Origin: a virus
Strand: one strand, 5' to 3'
Virus record (IMG/VR): IMGVR_UViG_3300036781_000418
Coordinates: 62,001 to 126,000 of that record
DNA length: 64,000 nt
Shown here: piece by piece, positions 49,046 to 57,293 of the stretch
Layout of the letters: the number at the start of each line of letters is the position of its first letter
Position numbering within the stretch: the first letter of the stretch is position 1
Notes under the pieces: model-generated
The model's input: the letters and a program-made list of their open reading frames with translations, nothing else
Databases searched by the model: none
What the model was told of the DNA's origin: nothing
Program-made: the position numbers and the translations under genes

Positions 49046-50566
49046 TTACTTTCCTAGCTTCGCGTTCAACGCGTCAATTTGACCGTTCAGCGTTGTTACC
49101 TGGGCCTGGTGAATGGACAAGTTTTCATCAATGCCAGACAGGTCACGCTTAAGGTCACTCACGGTAAACTGCAGGCTCTGGGCTGTAGCCGTATCTGGCG
49201 GTGTCTGTGCAAGGGCCTCTTGGATGAGCGCCTCTTGGTTGGCGATGTCCGCTAGCTTGTTGGTGCGTGCCTGCGTAATGGAGTTAACGATCGACTGTTC
49301 ACTGTCTCGCGTGCTAGTCTTGCTGCTGATGGAGGCCAACGTTTCCTTGTCGTCGGAGGCTGGGGCGACTGCCGGCTGCGAGGTCTCAGGCGTGTCCGTG
49401 TTCGATGGGGCGGCCGTCGCGGCGTCAGCCGACACCGGTGTAGTAGCCGAGGCGGTGGTCGTGGCGGTAGCCGCACGTTGGGAGTCACCGGTGTCGCTCG
49501 TGCCTGACGGCTGCACGACCCCATTGGTGACCTGCTGCTGGCCACCAGTTGGCTCGCCGCTGCGGGTGGATACGGTGGACGGTGGTGTGGTGTTCCAAGC
49601 GGCCTCAATGAAGCCACGACGGAAGGCGACGAGGTTGAAGCTGTTGAACTGTTCAGCCGACAGGGACTCAACTAGGTCGATGGAGACGCTCAACACCGAC
49701 GGAAATGGTACCTCCTTGTTGGAGGTCTTGTCAAAGATGCCCGTTGGCAGCCAGTCAACGTCGTCCGGCCACGTCCACTGTAGTCGCGTCAACACGACTG
49801 AAATTGGACCTAGCAAGTTGCGCCAACCGAAGAGCTCCAGCACCGGAGGCGGCGCGCCAAGCTTACCCTGAAACTGAATTGCCTGGTTTTCACCGAAGTA
49901 CGGCTTCGTCCAACCACGCAGGGTGTTGAGGTAGATGTAGTTACGACGCGCCTCTTCACGAGTACGACACGTGAACTTCGCGTTCGAGATGTTGTACTGG
50001 CCTGAAGACGAGCCCTTGTACTTTTGAAACTCACCTGGCATCTGCGACGGTGACAGCGCCTCGTAGTTGGCCGTGTAGGACTCACTGACCTGCGGCATGA
50101 TCTCGAACAGCACCTCGTCTTCACTGAGCGGTTCAATCGCCAGCAGTGGACCGAGGTCGGTGATCGAACTTGACGCACCGTCGGCAACCTTCGCCCGCAG
50201 CTTGACGATATGGCTGTTGTCGTCCGTCTGTTCTGGACCGATGGCCTCACGCACCTGCGTGGCCGTAAACGAGCTTGGTGTGGCCGCTAGCTTTGCGCCT
50301 TCAGATGAGGCCATCGAGCTGTATGGGTTGTCGGGCAACGTCAGACCAGAGGAACCAACGGCCCCCAACGATGAGAAGGTCGGTGCATCGCTCGTCATCT
50401 TGCTGAACGACGTCGAGGCCGCGCTACCAAACGTGCTGTTCATGCTCGTGTACGACTCGTTGATGACCTTCGTCGAGTCAGCCACCGAGTAGTTCAACAC
50501 CGAGTCGGACGTTGAACCGACACCAAGGGTTGGTAGGGTTGGAAATAGAGATGATAGTGCGGCCAT
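49046..50566 (-). CDS. Baseplate tube-junction protein, gp48-like
   Basis: 506 residues. The core at about 150-310 fits proteins that cap the baseplate and start the tube: VLFEIMPQVSESYTANYEAL, GQYNISNAKFTCRTREEARR, LRGWTKPYFG, LGAPPPVLELFGWRNLLGPI, SVVLTRLQWTWPDDVDWLPT, SVLSVSIDLVESLSAEQFNS. The last 150 residues are Thr/Ala/Ser-rich and end in a coiled coil (QAQVTTLNGQIDALNAKL). Start and upstream stop share a base. Confidence 0.78.
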   Translation of the reverse strand: MAALSSLFPTLPTLGVGSTSDSVLNYSVADSTKVINESYTSMNSTFGSAASTSFSKMTSDAPTFSSLGAVGSSGLTLPDNPYSSMASSEGAKLAATPSSFTATQVREAIGPEQTDDNSHIVKLRAKVADGASSSITDLGPLLAIEPLSEDEVLFEIMPQVSESYTANYEALSPSQMPGEFQKYKGSSSGQYNISNAKFTCRTREEARRNYIYLNTLRGWTKPYFGENQAIQFQGKLGAPPPVLELFGWRNLLGPISVVLTRLQWTWPDDVDWLPTGIFDKTSNKEVPFPSVLSVSIDLVESLSAEQFNSFNLVAFRRGFIEAAWNTTPPSTVSTRSGEPTGGQQQVTNGVVQPSGTSDTGDSQRAATATTTASATTPVSADAATAAPSNTDTPETSQPAVAPASDDKETLASISSKTSTRDSEQSIVNSITQARTNKLADIANQEALIQEALAQTPPDTATAQSLQFTVSDLKRDLSGIDENLSIHQAQVTTLNGQIDALNAKLGK

Positions 50567-51201
50567 TACTTAGCGTCCTTGATCTTCTTAGCCATGATCT
50601 TAGCCACGTTGTCGGGCAAGCCAGTAATCACCTTGAACTTGTCGTGCATGTCCTTCCGAGCGGCGGTGCGTGCCAACGTGCCGGAGACCAGCTCCAGTGG
50701 AATTTCGTCGGTCATGTTGTTCAAGATTTCGTCGGAGCCACCACTGTCGTCAGAATCTTCATCACGGCCGACGTTGATCATGTAGTGCTTGATTGGCTGC
50801 TCGTCGTCCGTCTTCAGGTACTTGTTCATCAGGTCCACGTACGTGCGCCCACGGTCCGAGCCGGTCATGACGACCAACGGCTCCTTGCCCTGCTCACGTA
50901 GCTTGTTCAGGGCCGCCATGACGTCGTTGGCGTGTACGAAGTTGATGCCGTCCGCCTTACCGGACGCCTGCATAAACTTGATGCGGTCCTCAGGCGAGAG
51001 TGGGTTACGGTTCTTATCCTGTCCAGACTTCTCACCATGGATCACCGCAACGACCGGGGTCACGTCGAGGTTGAGCTCCTTGCCCTTCGGTCCACGCGTC
51101 GCCTTCTTGGCCCGTTCAAAGAGGGCGTAGTGGGCGATGGTCGGCGGTTGAAACCGCCCAAACATGACCAGCACCGGTGTACGAGATGTGGGATTTGCCA
51201 T
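50566..51201 (-). CDS. Nucleotidyltransferase (NMNAT-like)
   Basis: 211 residues from ATG at 51201; the longer frame would include the late promoter. VLVMFGRFQPPTIAHYALFE holds the HxGH-superfamily motif (TIAH here), then RNPLSPEDRIKFM, LVVMTGSDRGRTYVD and SGTLARTAA, the usual ISSTxxR position. Such enzymes transfer AMP or CMP; an NMN adenylyltransferase-like role in NAD metabolism is possible. It heads the baseplate operon, which is odd for an enzyme. Confidence 0.8.
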   Translation of the reverse strand: MANPTSRTPVLVMFGRFQPPTIAHYALFERAKKATRGPKGKELNLDVTPVVAVIHGEKSGQDKNRNPLSPEDRIKFMQASGKADGINFVHANDVMAALNKLREQGKEPLVVMTGSDRGRTYVDLMNKYLKTDDEQPIKHYMINVGRDEDSDDSGGSDEILNNMTDEIPLELVSGTLARTAARKDMHDKFKVITGLPDNVAKIMAKKIKDAK

Positions 51202-51229
51202 TGATCGTGCAGCGTAAGTGGGTATGTCA

Positions 51230-51235
51230 TATTTA
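51230..51235 (-). promoter_or_regulatory. Late promoter, baseplate operon
   Basis: CTAAATAT on the minus strand, 28 bases before the nucleotidyltransferase ATG. It would drive the leftward genes to about 43.8 kb. Confidence 0.65.
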
Positions 51236-51286
51236 GATCGAGAGTAGGTCCTTGATCCTGACACCAATGGACCGTGTTCAGGTCGT

Positions 51287-51292
51287 TAAATA
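51287..51292 (+). promoter_or_regulatory. Possible late promoter before gp55
   Basis: TTAAATAG on the plus strand, 51 bases before the gp55 ATG and divergent from the late promoter at 51230. If used, gp55 would activate its own gene. Confidence 0.45.
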
Positions 51293-51343
51293 GAATCCAC
51301 CTTATGCTGTTCTACACTATCGCCGTGCCCTCGGCTTTGCCTC

Positions 51344-51826
51344 ATGACAGCAGTTGTTCCTAAGAAAACCGTCAAACCCGCCAAACGAGAAAAGTCCACG
51401 TCGACTAAAGGTCACTACGTCAAGAACGCCGACCTGCTGCCTGCCTTCCATGAGGCCAAGGCGCTGAACAAGCTGACGCCGAAGCTAGCTGAGATGCTCA
51501 TGAAGATCGCGGAGCGCTACTCGTACCATCCATGGTTTGTTGGCTTCTCCTACCGCGAGGACATGGTCGCGTTCGCCATCGTCAACCTCTGCGCTAACTG
51601 GCATAAGTTCAACCCTGAGAAGTCAAGCAACCCCTTCTCCTACTACACGACGGCCTGCTACCGCAGCTTCCAGGCCTACCTTGGTGACGAGCGCAAGGAG
51701 CGCGACGGCCGTGACAAGCTGCTGATTGAAGCCGGGGCCAACCCATCGTTTAACTACCAGATGCGCGGTGGCAAAAGCTCGGACGACCATGCCTTTTCAG
51801 GCGGAGGAGGTGGAGACCATGAGTAA
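51344..51826 (+). CDS. 55: Late transcription sigma factor gp55
   Basis: 160 residues. The gp55 signature is clear: YVKNADLLPAFHEAKALNKL, LAEMLMKIAERYSYHPWFVG, SYREDMVAFAIVNLCANWHK, FNPEKSSNPFSYYTTACYRS and FQAYLGDERKERDGRDKLL. gp55 is a minimal sigma-70 relative that recognises only the -10 type late promoter, matching the TAAATA boxes found across this window. The basic N-terminus and Gly-rich C-terminus look disordered. The C-terminus overlaps the next gene by 8 nt. Confidence 0.95.
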   Translation: MTAVVPKKTVKPAKREKSTSTKGHYVKNADLLPAFHEAKALNKLTPKLAEMLMKIAERYSYHPWFVGFSYREDMVAFAIVNLCANWHKFNPEKSSNPFSYYTTACYRSFQAYLGDERKERDGRDKLLIEAGANPSFNYQMRGGKSSDDHAFSGGGGGDHE

Positions 51827-52121
51827 CTATCCATTGCACGTTGAGTTCATGCCCAACGACCTACTGTTGTCTACCGAGGATGAAGTGCTGCAGCACTTCG
51901 TAGACGAGTTCCAGAAGCAAGATCCAAGTTTATCGCCAGCCCACATTCGTGGTTCAATGGTTGAGCAGCTTCGGTCAATCTTAGCTAACGGCAAGTACCA
52001 TCGTCAAGAACGTGTATTCATTACATGCTCTACAGCCCAGCTCCTACAAGACTGGAAGGACGTACCGTATGAATTTATCCTAGCCGCCTTCGAGCACTTG
52101 AAGTTTAAGCACAATGATTGA
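51819..52121 (+). CDS. Small hypothetical protein
   Basis: 100 residues from ATG at 51819 (MSNYPLHVEFMPNDLLLSTE), with GGAGGTGGAG as ribosome site; the longer frame is inside gp55. Helical, with VLQHFVDEFQKQDPSLSPAH and YEFILAAFEHLKFKHND. It sits between gp55 and gp47 genes and overlaps the next gene by 8 nt. No family recognised. Confidence 0.72.
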   Translation: MSNYPLHVEFMPNDLLLSTEDEVLQHFVDEFQKQDPSLSPAHIRGSMVEQLRSILANGKYHRQERVFITCSTAQLLQDWKDVPYEFILAAFEHLKFKHND

Positions 52122-52338
52122 ACTATCAACTCACGACATGCCTGAACGCTCGGACATGGCTGGCTGCTTCAGCAACTTGACACAGTCCAAAAAGGACCTG
52201 CTGAAGTCGGTGACCGCCAACTGGCACTACCGAGACGGCGTCTTACACGAAGACGGTTCCATGGGCACCGTAAAGATCAGTCACCTTCAGCTCCTTGACA
52301 CCTTAGCCTGGGTGCTGCTGAACGCCAAGCAGGGCTGA
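52114..52338 (+). CDS. Small hypothetical protein
   Basis: 74 residues (MIELSTHDMPERSDMAGCFS, LTQSKKDLLKSVTANWHYRD, LQLLDTLAWVLLNAKQG). Its start overlaps the upstream gene. A 74-base gap follows before gp47, holding a GCTTGC...GCAAGC stem. Function unknown. Confidence 0.65.
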   Translation: MIELSTHDMPERSDMAGCFSNLTQSKKDLLKSVTANWHYRDGVLHEDGSMGTVKISHLQLLDTLAWVLLNAKQG

Positions 52339-52412
52339 TCACGATACCAAGGTTCGTTGGCCGACCGCTTGCTTACAATGCAAGCATACCATCCGTAGCT
52401 GTCCTCAGTCTC

Positions 52413-53489
52413 ATGATGGTATCCAAATTTAACGACTTTGCCAACGCCCGAGTTCTCATGTTCACCGACATTCACGTCGGTGCTCGTGGCAACTCGGAGC
52501 AGCACCTCAATGACTGCATCCAGTACATCGAGTGGTTCATCGAGCTGGCCAAGCGCGAGCGTGCCACCCACATCGCCTTCCTCGGCGACTACTTCGAAAA
52601 CCGCAGCTCGATCAACGTCCAGTCCCTGAACGTTGGCACGCAGATCATGCGTCGCCTAAACTCGCTCGGCATCCCAATCATCTTCATGGTTGGAAACCAC
52701 GATCTGTACCACCGCAACACGCGTAAGGTCTTTTCAACGGACTCCTACAAGGACCTTGAGAACGTGCTGGTTGTCTCCGAACCGATGGAGCTGACGAAGG
52801 ACGTGTTAGTCGCCCCGTACCTCTTCAAGCAAGAGTACCTCGACATGGCCGACCAGATCAACTCCCACAAGTACGTCTTCGGTCACTTTGAGTTTCGTGG
52901 GTTCGTGGTGACCGGTGACACCAAGGTCCTCGAGCACGGCCCCGATGCAAGCGCCTTCACCGGTCCGAAGTTCATCTTCTCGGGCCACTTCCATAAGCGA
53001 CAGGTGGCCGGTAACGTCATCTACATCGGCAACACGTTCCCCACGAACTTTGGCGACGCTTGGGACACTGAACGCGGTGCTTCTCTGCTCGACATGTCAT
53101 CCGACGACGTCCTGTTCTTCGACTACCCCGACGCCCCACTGTTCTACAAACTTCGCATGACCGAGCTGTTGGCTAACCAGTCGCTCTCCTTCAAGGAGGG
53201 CGGTCGAGTTCGGTGTACCTTGGACCTTGATGTTGGCTACACTGACGTGCAGACGATCCGCGAGGAGATGATTGAGGCCTACAAGCTCCGTGAATTCCTC
53301 ATTGAAGAGGACTTCATCTCCAAGAAGGAGCTGATCGCCGAGGGCCTCGACGTTGACTCACTCGCCGTCGACCTATCCATGCTGCACAATACGATCGGCA
53401 CCCTGATCCGTGAAGGCGTGCAGCAGTCCCCAACGATCGACCCTGACCTGTTGATCAGCATCTTCGACGAACTTAAACTGGAAAAGTAA
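52413..53489 (+). CDS. 47: Recombination nuclease subunit gp47 (Mre11/SbcD)
   Basis: 358 residues. The metallophosphoesterase motifs are in order: FTDIHVGARG near 17, AFLGDYFENRSS near 54, MVGNHDLYH near 91, VFGHFEF near 154 and FSGHFHKRQ near 187. gp47 pairs with gp46 to resect DNA ends for recombination-dependent replication. Two small genes lie between it and gp46, one of them peptidase-like. Confidence 0.95.
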   Translation: MMVSKFNDFANARVLMFTDIHVGARGNSEQHLNDCIQYIEWFIELAKRERATHIAFLGDYFENRSSINVQSLNVGTQIMRRLNSLGIPIIFMVGNHDLYHRNTRKVFSTDSYKDLENVLVVSEPMELTKDVLVAPYLFKQEYLDMADQINSHKYVFGHFEFRGFVVTGDTKVLEHGPDASAFTGPKFIFSGHFHKRQVAGNVIYIGNTFPTNFGDAWDTERGASLLDMSSDDVLFFDYPDAPLFYKLRMTELLANQSLSFKEGGRVRCTLDLDVGYTDVQTIREEMIEAYKLREFLIEEDFISKKELIAEGLDVDSLAVDLSMLHNTIGTLIREGVQQSPTIDPDLLISIFDELKLEK

Positions 53490-53490
53490 C

Positions 53491-53808
53491 ATGGCCTTTT
53501 GGAAAACTGCCCCCGTCTCGGAAGAGCCTGAAATTACCCTGTACGACTGGAAGGTCTTCGAGCTTAACGACGGCTCGCGTCACTTCGTCGGCACCAACGG
53601 CGCGCGCGGCTCCGGCCGAGTCAGTTCGTCGATCCAAACATTTGACCCAACCACGATGAGTGGCGTGACGCGCTCTGGGCGCGTCTACAAGCTGGTTGGT
53701 GAAAGTGGGGATTCAATTAACGGTCTCTACACCTGGACAGGTTGGTGCCATGTTAACCGTGTCGATGACTGCATCGACGTATCAAACTTTATCGGAGAAA
53801 CTAAATGA
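53491..53808 (+). CDS. Small hypothetical protein
   Basis: 105 residues (FWKTAPVSEEPEITLYDWKV, FELNDGSRHFVGTNGARGSG, RVYKLVGESGDS, GWCHVNRVDDCIDVSNFI). Beta-rich, no recognised family. It begins one base after gp47 and overlaps the peptidase gene by 4 nt. Confidence 0.75.
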   Translation: MAFWKTAPVSEEPEITLYDWKVFELNDGSRHFVGTNGARGSGRVSSSIQTFDPTTMSGVTRSGRVYKLVGESGDSINGLYTWTGWCHVNRVDDCIDVSNFIGETK

Positions 53809-54347
53809 CCTGTATCGTCGGACTTGAATACCACGGCAAGGTGCACATTGGTGGAGATCTACAAGGCACTGGCTGGAACAACAAGATCAAGCACGACCAG
53901 CCTAAGGTGTTCGTACGCAACGGCATCGCCTTCGGCTACACGACCTCCTACCGGTTCGGTCAGCTGCTTGAACATGTCCTGCCCGATCCAATCGTGCCGG
54001 CTAATCCAGATGAAATCTACCCATGGTTGATCAAGGTTCTGGTGCCGAGCATCAAGGACACGCTGAAGGACGCTGGCTATGAAGGTGGTGGCAACTGCCT
54101 AATCGGTGTAAAGAGCACCTTGTGGGAGCTGCAGAACGACTACTCAATCCTTCGTTCCGTGAACGGTTACGCGTCGGTTGGTTCTGGATATGAGTACGCC
54201 AACGGCGCGATGTACGCCATGTTGACCAAGCTGAAAGGACAGGCGTTGACGGACGAAGGCGCTCAAGACCTCGTTGAGCTGGCCATCGAGGCGGCCGGCA
54301 CGTTCTCACCGTCGGTGGGTGTTGACTCCGTGATCGTGACGGTGTGA
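53805..54347 (+). CDS. HslV/proteasome-like Ntn hydrolase
   Basis: 180 residues. MTCIVGLEYHGKVHIGGDLQ resembles the start of HslV ([20 protein letters not shown]), so removal of Met1 would expose a nucleophilic Thr2. KVFVRNGIAFGYTTSYRFGQ and RSVNGYASVGSGYEYANGAM match the S1-pocket and GSG regions of this family. It lies between gp47 and gp46 genes. No HslU-type unfoldase is adjacent, although an AAA+ protein is encoded at 28.7 kb. Substrate unknown. Confidence 0.83.
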   Translation: MTCIVGLEYHGKVHIGGDLQGTGWNNKIKHDQPKVFVRNGIAFGYTTSYRFGQLLEHVLPDPIVPANPDEIYPWLIKVLVPSIKDTLKDAGYEGGGNCLIGVKSTLWELQNDYSILRSVNGYASVGSGYEYANGAMYAMLTKLKGQALTDEGAQDLVELAIEAAGTFSPSVGVDSVIVTV

Positions 54348-56101
54348 TGACGACGAACCTTATTGGACTTAACACCATGAGGTTCCTGGAGCTTACCCTC
54401 CAGAACTTCATGAGCTTCGGTAACCGTCGTACGGTGTTTGACCTGTCAACTCCTGGAACCTACCTGATCAAGGGTGAGAACAAGGACGTGGGTGGCTCCA
54501 ACGGTTCAGGCAAGACGTCGGTGATCAACGGCATCTGCTACGCCCTGTTCAACCAACCATTTGACGACATCACGCTGAACCGCCTGATCAACACGACGAA
54601 CGCCTCGAAGAACACGTTGATGGAGGTCTCGCTGTCCTTCACCAAGGGCGTGGATGAGTACCTCATCACACGTACACGTGGCGCCGAGTTTATCACGACC
54701 ATCTTGAAGAACGGCGTTGACGTCACCCCTGGTAAGGGCGTCACGGAGTGTGACGCGTTGATCTCTGAGATCGTGGGTATGACACATGAGCTGTTCACCC
54801 GCACCGTCGTCTTCTCGGGCAACAACCAGGCTTTCCTCTCACTGCCAATTTCCCAACAGCGCTCGATCATTGAGGAGCTCTTCAACATCAAGATGCTCTC
54901 GGACCTGGCCATGAAGCTGCGTCCGCTGATCAAACAAACTGAGACCGACATCTCCGTTCAGCAGGCCGTCGTTCAACAGCAGCAGGTCGCCGTCGACCTG
55001 CACCGTAAACACCTCGTTGACGCGGCCACGCGGGTCAAGCGCTGGGACATGGACCGCAACTTGAGCATGTCCACGATCGAGAAGACGCTGGCCTCCCTTG
55101 AGGGCGTGGACTTTGAGTTTGAACGTGTGCTGCATGATGAAGTTAAGAACTACACGCAGAACCGAGTCCACGTTCAACAACAGGTCAACGACGCCACCCG
55201 CATCAAGCGCGAGCTGACGAAGAAGGTCGAGAATCTGTTGGGTGAAGAGCGTCACCTGCTCGACGCCAAGTGCCCGTACTGCAAGCAGAAGTACCACGAC
55301 ACGTCCGCGAAGCTGGCCGAGATCAACGCTGAGCTGGACAAGCTGAACGACTCATTGGTGACCGTCGAGGACATGGAGCTTCGGGCAACCGAGGACTTGA
55401 AGAAGGTCGACGAGCTGTTGGCCGACCGCCGCAGTCGCATCAAGCACCCCGACTTCGACAAGCTGCTCAAGGCCAAGTCCGACGCGGCCCTACTGCAGGA
55501 GAAGCTGGATGACCTGAAGATCCAGACCAACCCACACCACGAGGCCTTCGATAAGCTAAACAGTGAAGGCGAGCCGATCATCGAAACGTCCAAGGTCGAC
55601 GTGTTGAAGAAGCGGCTGGAACATCAGCAGCTCCTACTTAAGCTGCTCGTCAACAAGGACTCGTTCGTCCGTCATCGAATCTTGAACAAGTCGCTGCCGA
55701 TTCTCAATGAACGGATGAACTACTACACCAAGCTGTTGGGTCTCCCACACGCCGTAAAGTTCCAGGCTGACATGTCCTGCACGGTGACTGAGTTCGGGCG
55801 TGAGCTTGACTTTGGTAACCTGTCGACCGGAGAGAAGAAGCGGGTGAACACGGCCATGAACTTCGCGTTCTCCGAGGTCCGGGCCCTGCTCCATGCCCGA
55901 GTCAACCTCATGCTGATCGACGAGATCGACGGTGGACTTGATCCTGAAGGGCTGGAGGCGGTCGTCAAGCAGGTGAAGTTGAAGTCTAGGGCCGATCACA
56001 TGACGATCTTCATGATCTCCCACCACCCATTGATCGACGGTCGACTAGATCGAACGATTTTGATCCGTAAGGAGCAGGGGTTCTCCTCGTTGGTAGAGTG
56101 A
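54347..56101 (+). CDS. 46: Recombination nuclease subunit gp46 (Rad50/SbcC)
   Basis: 584 residues from ATG at 54347 (TGATG overlap); a later ATG at 54377 starts MRFLELTLQNF and is possible. Walker A GGSNGSGKT at 49-57, a long coiled coil with a zinc-hook CPYC near the middle, the ABC signature LSTGEKKRV and Walker B LMLIDEIDGGLD make it an SMC-type ATPase. Partner of gp47. Its stop codon runs directly into a late promoter. Confidence 0.95.
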   Translation: MTTNLIGLNTMRFLELTLQNFMSFGNRRTVFDLSTPGTYLIKGENKDVGGSNGSGKTSVINGICYALFNQPFDDITLNRLINTTNASKNTLMEVSLSFTKGVDEYLITRTRGAEFITTILKNGVDVTPGKGVTECDALISEIVGMTHELFTRTVVFSGNNQAFLSLPISQQRSIIEELFNIKMLSDLAMKLRPLIKQTETDISVQQAVVQQQQVAVDLHRKHLVDAATRVKRWDMDRNLSMSTIEKTLASLEGVDFEFERVLHDEVKNYTQNRVHVQQQVNDATRIKRELTKKVENLLGEERHLLDAKCPYCKQKYHDTSAKLAEINAELDKLNDSLVTVEDMELRATEDLKKVDELLADRRSRIKHPDFDKLLKAKSDAALLQEKLDDLKIQTNPHHEAFDKLNSEGEPIIETSKVDVLKKRLEHQQLLLKLLVNKDSFVRHRILNKSLPILNERMNYYTKLLGLPHAVKFQADMSCTVTEFGRELDFGNLSTGEKKRVNTAMNFAFSEVRALLHARVNLMLIDEIDGGLDPEGLEAVVKQVKLKSRADHMTIFMISHHPLIDGRLDRTILIRKEQGFSSLVE

Positions 56102-56127
56102 TAAATAGGGGAGCAATGCTCCCCTAT
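56102..56127 (+). promoter_or_regulatory. Late promoter with start-blocking hairpin, LRR gene
   Basis: ATAAATAG (hexamer 56102-56107), overlapping the gp46 stop codon by its first base, flows into a perfect 10-bp stem, ATAGGGGAGC paired with GCTCCCCTAT, 3-base loop. The 3' arm ends five bases before the ATG at 56133. Confidence 0.8.
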
Positions 56128-56132
56128 TCCAC

Positions 56133-56792
56133 ATGAAGCTCAACATCTTCGAGGCGCCGCCCTCCATCACCCGTAAGGTTCACCCGGACGCCATCAAGGG
56201 ACCCGCATGGATGAACAACATGGGGCTAACTGACCTCGCCGATCGATGGAAAAGCCGTACCAAGGAGGTGGACGGCGACGTGTTGATGGTCAATAACCAG
56301 CTGAAGAACCTTAAGGGCGGCCCGACGATCATCCATGGGACGTACAACGCCTCTAAGAACAAGTTGACGACGTTTGAAGGGTCCCCCACCTACGTGTCAA
56401 AGGACTTCATCGTCTACGGCAACCGGCTAACTGACTTTCTTGGACTGCACATTGAAGTCGGTGGTGACGTGGACCTTAGCAACAACCTGTTCAGGTCCCT
56501 GAAGGACATCCACAAGCACATCCTACACACCAAGACGCTGTCCATTGAGGACAACCCAATCGAGTCGCACGTGCTTGGGATCTTCAAGATCAAGGGCCTG
56601 GAAGCCCTCGAGTTCTTTCCGCAGAACGACGTAAACCCCAAAGGCATAACGGCTGACTACACAGAAACGGACAACAAGGTAGCCAAGATCGTCAACGACT
56701 GCTTCAAGGCTCACGGTGCGACGAACGTCGGCCTGTTGGAGTGCCAGGAACAGTTGATCGACGCCGGCTTCCATGAATACGCCCAGCTGTAA
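56133..56792 (+). CDS. LRR protein with capsid-targeting-type leader
   Basis: 219 residues. MKLNIFE followed by AP is the leader (I-F-E site). Leucine-rich repeats span about 45-130: NQLKNLKGGPTIIHGTYNAS, NKLTTFEGSPTYVSKDFIVY, NRLTDFLGLHIEVGGDVDLS, NNLFRSLKDI. The C-terminal domain is the shared one: SHVLGIFKIKGLEALEF and ECQEQLIDAGFHEYAQL. It has its own late promoter, which fits a virion role. Confidence 0.87.
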   Translation: MKLNIFEAPPSITRKVHPDAIKGPAWMNNMGLTDLADRWKSRTKEVDGDVLMVNNQLKNLKGGPTIIHGTYNASKNKLTTFEGSPTYVSKDFIVYGNRLTDFLGLHIEVGGDVDLSNNLFRSLKDIHKHILHTKTLSIEDNPIESHVLGIFKIKGLEALEFFPQNDVNPKGITADYTETDNKVAKIVNDCFKAHGATNVGLLECQEQLIDAGFHEYAQL

Positions 56793-56795
56793 ATA
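56790..56795 (+). promoter_or_regulatory. Late promoter overlapping a stop codon
   Basis: GTAAATAC, where the TAA is the stop codon of the LRR gene. It lies 24 bases before the ATG at 56820, with AGGA as possible ribosome site. Confidence 0.55.
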
Positions 56796-56819
56796 CAACC
56801 TGAACCTACCAGGACCAAC

Positions 56820-57293
56820 ATGAAAACCTTGCTCGAACTTCTCTCCATGCTTCATGAGGCCGACGACGATACCACTGAGGATCAAGCGAAGACCGCCAAG
56901 GACCTCTGGGACGCCGGGTCACCTGAGGCCTACGTTTCGAAGATCCAATATGGCATCAAGAAGAACGACAACGGCACCTACCAGGTGACAACCGAGAACA
57001 ACGACCGCCGTCAGGTGATCAGCCAGTCGGTCTCGGCTTCCTACGTCTCGTCGAACTACGTCAAGATGTCCAAGGACGCGACCCCAGACGTCGAAGGCTA
57101 CGTGCTCTACCGTTCGGTCGGCCAGCAGGAAGCCATCCAGTACAAGGGTGATACAGCTCGAATCGACGTGGACGGTAAGACCGTCACCATGAACGCGGGC
57201 GACTACCTCATTAAGACGACGGACGACAACGGTAAGACCTTCTTCTCAGTTGAAACTGAGGACGCCTTCGAATCGGATTGGGAACAGAAGTGA
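56820..57293 (+). CDS. Putative capsid-targeted protein
   Basis: 157 residues. The leader is longer than usual, MKTLLELLSMLHE followed by AD, but again ends L-x-E. The mature part is beta-rich (YGIKKNDNGTYQVTTENNDR, GYVLYRSVGQQEAIQYKGDT, VTMNAGDYLIKTTDDNGKTF). No family recognised. Its stop overlaps the GTG start of the next LRR gene. Confidence 0.78.
   Translation: MKTLLELLSMLHEADDDTTEDQAKTAKDLWDAGSPEAYVSKIQYGIKKNDNGTYQVTTENNDRRQVISQSVSASYVSSNYVKMSKDATPDVEGYVLYRSVGQQEAIQYKGDTARIDVDGKTVTMNAGDYLIKTTDDNGKTFFSVETEDAFESDWEQK

Noticed and set aside
52376-52396. TTGCTTACAAT before gp47 as a T4-type middle promoter (MotA box)
   Set aside because: The MotA-like TTGCTT directly abuts TACAAT instead of lying near -30, so the spacing is wrong.
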